Shown piece by piece: positions 61,762-64,000 of a DNA stretch of 64,000 nt (within the stretch, counting starts at the first letter, position 1; every line of letters begins with the position of its first letter). Source of the DNA: Winogradskyella sediminis (lineage in GTDB: Bacteria > Bacteroidota > Bacteroidia > Flavobacteriales > Flavobacteriaceae); NCBI RefSeq assembly GCF_003387355.1, contig NZ_QUNH01000002.1:227606-291605 (forward strand), written 5' to 3'. The translations under genes were made by a program, and so were the position numbers. The notes beneath the pieces were generated by a model, which was given only the letters and a program-made list of their open reading frames with translations, ran no database searches and was not told where the DNA came from.

Positions 61762-62769
61762 ATGAGAAAAATGAATAGCAGATCAGCCATAAGATTACTT
61801 TATTTCGGTGCCGTAATGGCATTGTTTTCTAGTTGTAATAATGATGATGACGGAGACGATACCTTAGGAAACTGGGTAAAGAAATCTACCTTTAATGAAG
61901 AAGCACGAAGTAGTTCTACAGCCTTTACCATTGGAAGTATTGGATATATGGGGACAGGTTATGATGGTAGTGATTATTATAAGGATTTTTGGGCTTATGA
62001 TATGGATACCAATTCTTGGCAACAATTATCAGATTTTCCGGGTATAGAAAGAAGCTCTGCTGTATCTTTTGTTATTGGTAATGACGGTTATATTGGTACT
62101 GGTTATAATGGTGATTCTAATGAAGAATTATCGGATTTTTACAAATATGAGGTTGGTACAAACAGCTGGACAGCAATTGCGGATTTTGGTGGTTCGGCAA
62201 GATATGCTGCAGTTGGTTTTGGATCCGATTCTTATGGTTATGTCGGTACTGGTTATGATGGCAGCGATAAAAAAGACTTTTGGAGATACAACCCTACTTC
62301 AGATTCATGGGAAGAAATTTTCGGTTTTGGAGGTGATAAAAGAAGAGATGGTGTAACGTTTACCATTGGTGATGAAGTATATCTGGGAACAGGAATAAGT
62401 AATGGAGTCTATGAGTTAGATTTCTGGTCTTTTAATTTAAATACTGAAGTTTGGACTCAACTTGAGGATATAGACGAAGATGATGATGATTATGTGTACC
62501 GATCTAATGCGGTTGCTTTTACAATTGACGGTAAAGGTTATATTGCTTGTGGTGAGTATTCAGGTAGTTTAAGCACGGTATATGAATATACACCTTCAAC
62601 AGAAACTTGGAAAGAGAAAACACCTTTTGAGCTTTACGCCAGAAGAGATGCCATTGCTTTTAGTGATGGAGCTCGTGCCTTTGTCGCTTTAGGTAGAAAT
62701 GGAACGTTGTACCTAGATGACAATATGGAGTTTTTCCCTAATGAGGAACAAGATGACGACGATAATTAA
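61762..62769 (+). CDS. Kelch-repeat lipoprotein
   Basis: The 335-residue protein has a lipoprotein signal (LYFGAVMALFSSC, Cys near 24) and an acidic stretch (NNDDDGDD), a surface-export type. Six kelch-like repeats of about 50 residues follow, each with GY.GTG or similar and a W.. element (AFTIGSIGYMGTGYDGSDYYKDFWAYDMDTNSW, then FVIGNDGYIGTGYNGDS and others). That makes a six-bladed beta-propeller. It is preceded by a barrel gene and followed, after a terminator, by DUF4907 and a kinase. Confidence 0.88.
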   Translation: MRKMNSRSAIRLLYFGAVMALFSSCNNDDDGDDTLGNWVKKSTFNEEARSSSTAFTIGSIGYMGTGYDGSDYYKDFWAYDMDTNSWQQLSDFPGIERSSAVSFVIGNDGYIGTGYNGDSNEELSDFYKYEVGTNSWTAIADFGGSARYAAVGFGSDSYGYVGTGYDGSDKKDFWRYNPTSDSWEEIFGFGGDKRRDGVTFTIGDEVYLGTGISNGVYELDFWSFNLNTEVWTQLEDIDEDDDDYVYRSNAVAFTIDGKGYIACGEYSGSLSTVYEYTPSTETWKEKTPFELYARRDAIAFSDGARAFVALGRNGTLYLDDNMEFFPNEEQDDDDN

Positions 62770-62837
62770 AATATATAGCATTGTTTAGATTGATTGAATG
62801 GTTATTACTTTTGTGATTGATGGTTAATAACCGATTA

Positions 62838-62888
62838 AGAGTCAGGATAATGTTGATATCCTTCATTAATTCTGGCTCTTTTTTTTTA
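62838..62888 (+). terminator. Terminator after the kelch gene
   Basis: AGAGTCAG (62838-62845) pairs with CTGGCTCT (62872-62879) with one G-U pair, enclosing a 26-base loop with a smaller hairpin, followed by nine T. It ends the barrel/kelch transcript. Confidence 0.7.
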
Positions 62889-62899
62889 AAGAAGATGAG

Positions 62900-63250
62900 A
62901 TGAAAATAAAATATAACTACAAAATCGTTTTGCTCGGAATTACAGTTCTTTTCGGGTTGGCCTTATACGTTTTAACAGTAAACACTGAAAATAATTCTGT
63001 TAACGAATCACCTTTTGCCTTGCATATAACAAAGCAAGATAGTACCTGGATTTACGAAGTGTATAATAAAGAAAGTTTATTTATTCGTCAAGTATATATA
63101 CCTGCAGTAAAAGGAAAACAAGGGTTTAAAACTAAAGAAGATGCTGAAAAAATAGGAAACCTTGTAATCCGTAAGCTTTCAGAAAATAAAATGCCTGTAA
63201 TAAGTATGACGGATTTATATACAAATGCTATAAATTTCGAGAAAAATTAA
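62900..63250 (+). CDS. DUF4907 family protein
   Basis: The 116-residue protein has an N-terminal membrane anchor (IVLLGITVLFGLALYVLTV). The rest contains WIYEVYNKESLFIRQVYIPAVKGKQGFKTKEDAEKIGNLVIRKL, the DUF4907 hallmark. It is presumably anchored in the inner membrane with a small domain in the periplasm. In other Flavobacteriia I associate DUF4907 with kelch lipoproteins and LytS-type kinases, as here. The function is unknown. Confidence 0.82.
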   Translation: MKIKYNYKIVLLGITVLFGLALYVLTVNTENNSVNESPFALHITKQDSTWIYEVYNKESLFIRQVYIPAVKGKQGFKTKEDAEKIGNLVIRKLSENKMPVISMTDLYTNAINFEKN

Positions 63251-63266
63251 TGTATTTTGGAAAAGC

Positions 63267-64000
63267 ATGCTAACAGGAAAGGTTTCTTATAAAGAATTGA
63301 TAGTACACATTGTTGTATGGTTATGTATTAGTATATTTCCGTTACTTAATGCTTATAATGATTTAGGTACAATTCCTTCAGAATTAATTATAAAACAACT
63401 CATGCGACCAGTGTTGTTTTATGCCAATTATTTAATATTTGTACCCTATATATTGCTGAAGCGCAAATTGCTTTTATACATAGTCGTCTCCATATTGTTC
63501 TTAGCCCTCTTTAATTATATTGGTACAGAATTTCTTTCTAATTTAGCACCAGGTTTTAACGATAGAGTTAGACCGCTAAATGATAGACCAGGAGGGGCTT
63601 TTAGATTTCGCCACGCTTTACCAATGGTTTTTTCTTTAACCATTTATCTTTTAGGTGCTATTTTTAGCTTAGTGGTTCATTTTTATAAACGAGATCGTTT
63701 ATCTAAAGAATTAGAGAATGAACAAAAAGAAATTAAATTACAATTTTTAAGAAATCAGCTTAACCCACATTTTCTATTCAATTCCTTAAATAGTATTTAT
63801 GCTTTAGTGAGAAGTAAATCTGATGATGCACCAGAGGCTGTTATCACATTATCTGAACTGATGCGATATATGTTATATGAAGCCGGAAATGAGCAAGTAA
63901 CACTAGAAAAGGAAATCAATTACATAAAAAACTATATAGCTTTACAGCGTTTAAGACTTAGAAACACAGAAGCTGTTAAACTTAACATAAAAGGTGAGAC
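63267..64000 (+). CDS. LytS-type sensor histidine kinase, N-terminal part (cut by the window)
   Basis: Translation from ATG 63267 gives about 244 residues before the window ends. There are four predicted spans in the first 145 residues (ELIVHIVVWLCISIFPL, MRPVLFYANYLIFVPYILL, LLYIVVSILFLALFNYIG, ALPMVFSLTIYLLGAIFSLVV). A coiled-coil linker and the His-kinase box follow (FLRNQLNPHFLFNSLNSIYALVR; LSELMRYMLYE). The ATPase domain lies beyond the edge. It starts 16 bases after the DUF4907 stop. Its regulator is presumably just outside the window. Confidence 0.92.
   Translation, partial: MLTGKVSYKELIVHIVVWLCISIFPLLNAYNDLGTIPSELIIKQLMRPVLFYANYLIFVPYILLKRKLLLYIVVSILFLALFNYIGTEFLSNLAPGFNDRVRPLNDRPGGAFRFRHALPMVFSLTIYLLGAIFSLVVHFYKRDRLSKELENEQKEIKLQFLRNQLNPHFLFNSLNSIYALVRSKSDDAPEAVITLSELMRYMLYEAGNEQVTLEKEINYIKNYIALQRLRLRNTEAVKLNIKGE

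Noticed and set aside
1-64000. CRISPR arrays, tRNA or rRNA genes, insertion sequences, prophage or restriction/defence genes
   Set aside because: Looked for across the window; no regularly spaced repeats, tRNA clover-leaf sequence, transposase, integrase, phage or nuclease gene was recognised.

Overview
The window looks like chromosomal DNA of a marine-type member of the Flavobacteriaceae (Bacteroidota). The DNA is AT-rich. Clear promoters have the Bacteroidota form TTG-N19/20-TAnnTTTG, and Shine-Dalgarno sites are not evident. Protein content agrees: type IX secretion (T9SS) sorting tails, SprB/PKD adhesin repeats, PorP/SprF, DUF4252, DUF4270, DUF4421 and DUF4907 proteins, LytS/LytTR signalling and a BtuB/BtuG-type vitamin B12 locus. 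No rRNA, tRNA, CRISPR array, prophage or insertion sequence was seen.

Layout. 1-3.7 kb: B12 uptake (divergent binding-protein fragment, cobalamin riboswitch, TonB receptor, BtuG-like beta-propeller lipoprotein). 3.7-7.5 kb: S41 peptidase facing an ECF sigma operon with two DUF4252 proteins. 7.5-11.6 kb: purB, a HEAT-like protein, a haem-binding protein, a glycosyltransferase. 11.6-14.6 kb: a 985-residue T9SS leucine-rich protein. 14.7-17.9 kb: an arsenic-type operon (ArsR, thioredoxin, OsmC, ArsP-like permease, ArsF-like, ArsG-like) whose last two genes each carry a one-base frameshift. 18.0-26.2 kb: XRE/membrane pair, RluA pseudouridine synthase with no normal start codon, sirtuin, TrmH, VOC protein, DEAD-box helicase with a leader, YoaK and RdgB. 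26.3-35.0 kb: DUF4421, prolyl oligopeptidase, HPF, RlmH, NadC, BrkB/YihY and a LytS/LytTR pair. 35.2-40.2 kb: three envelope proteins, DUF2147 and PriA. 40.2-43.9 kb: LytTR regulator, the rpsF-rpsR-rplI operon, a phosphodiesterase and DUF6495. 44.0-47.3 kb: a MacB-type permease and a HisRS with an extra segment of about 120 residues. 47.3-58.1 kb: a LamG T9SS protein, a 2022-residue PKD/Ig/SprB adhesin and its PorP/SprF partner. 58.1-64 kb: an outer-membrane protein with a DUF4270 lipoprotein, then a barrel/kelch/DUF4907/histidine-kinase group cut by the window edge.

Most of the window is ordinary housekeeping and envelope content. The points that most deserve a second look are the doubly frameshifted arsF/arsG pair, the enlarged HisRS with its structured leader, and the start-less RluA frame. 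The arsenic cluster's gene composition and the zinc-ligand-poor sirtuin are also of interest.
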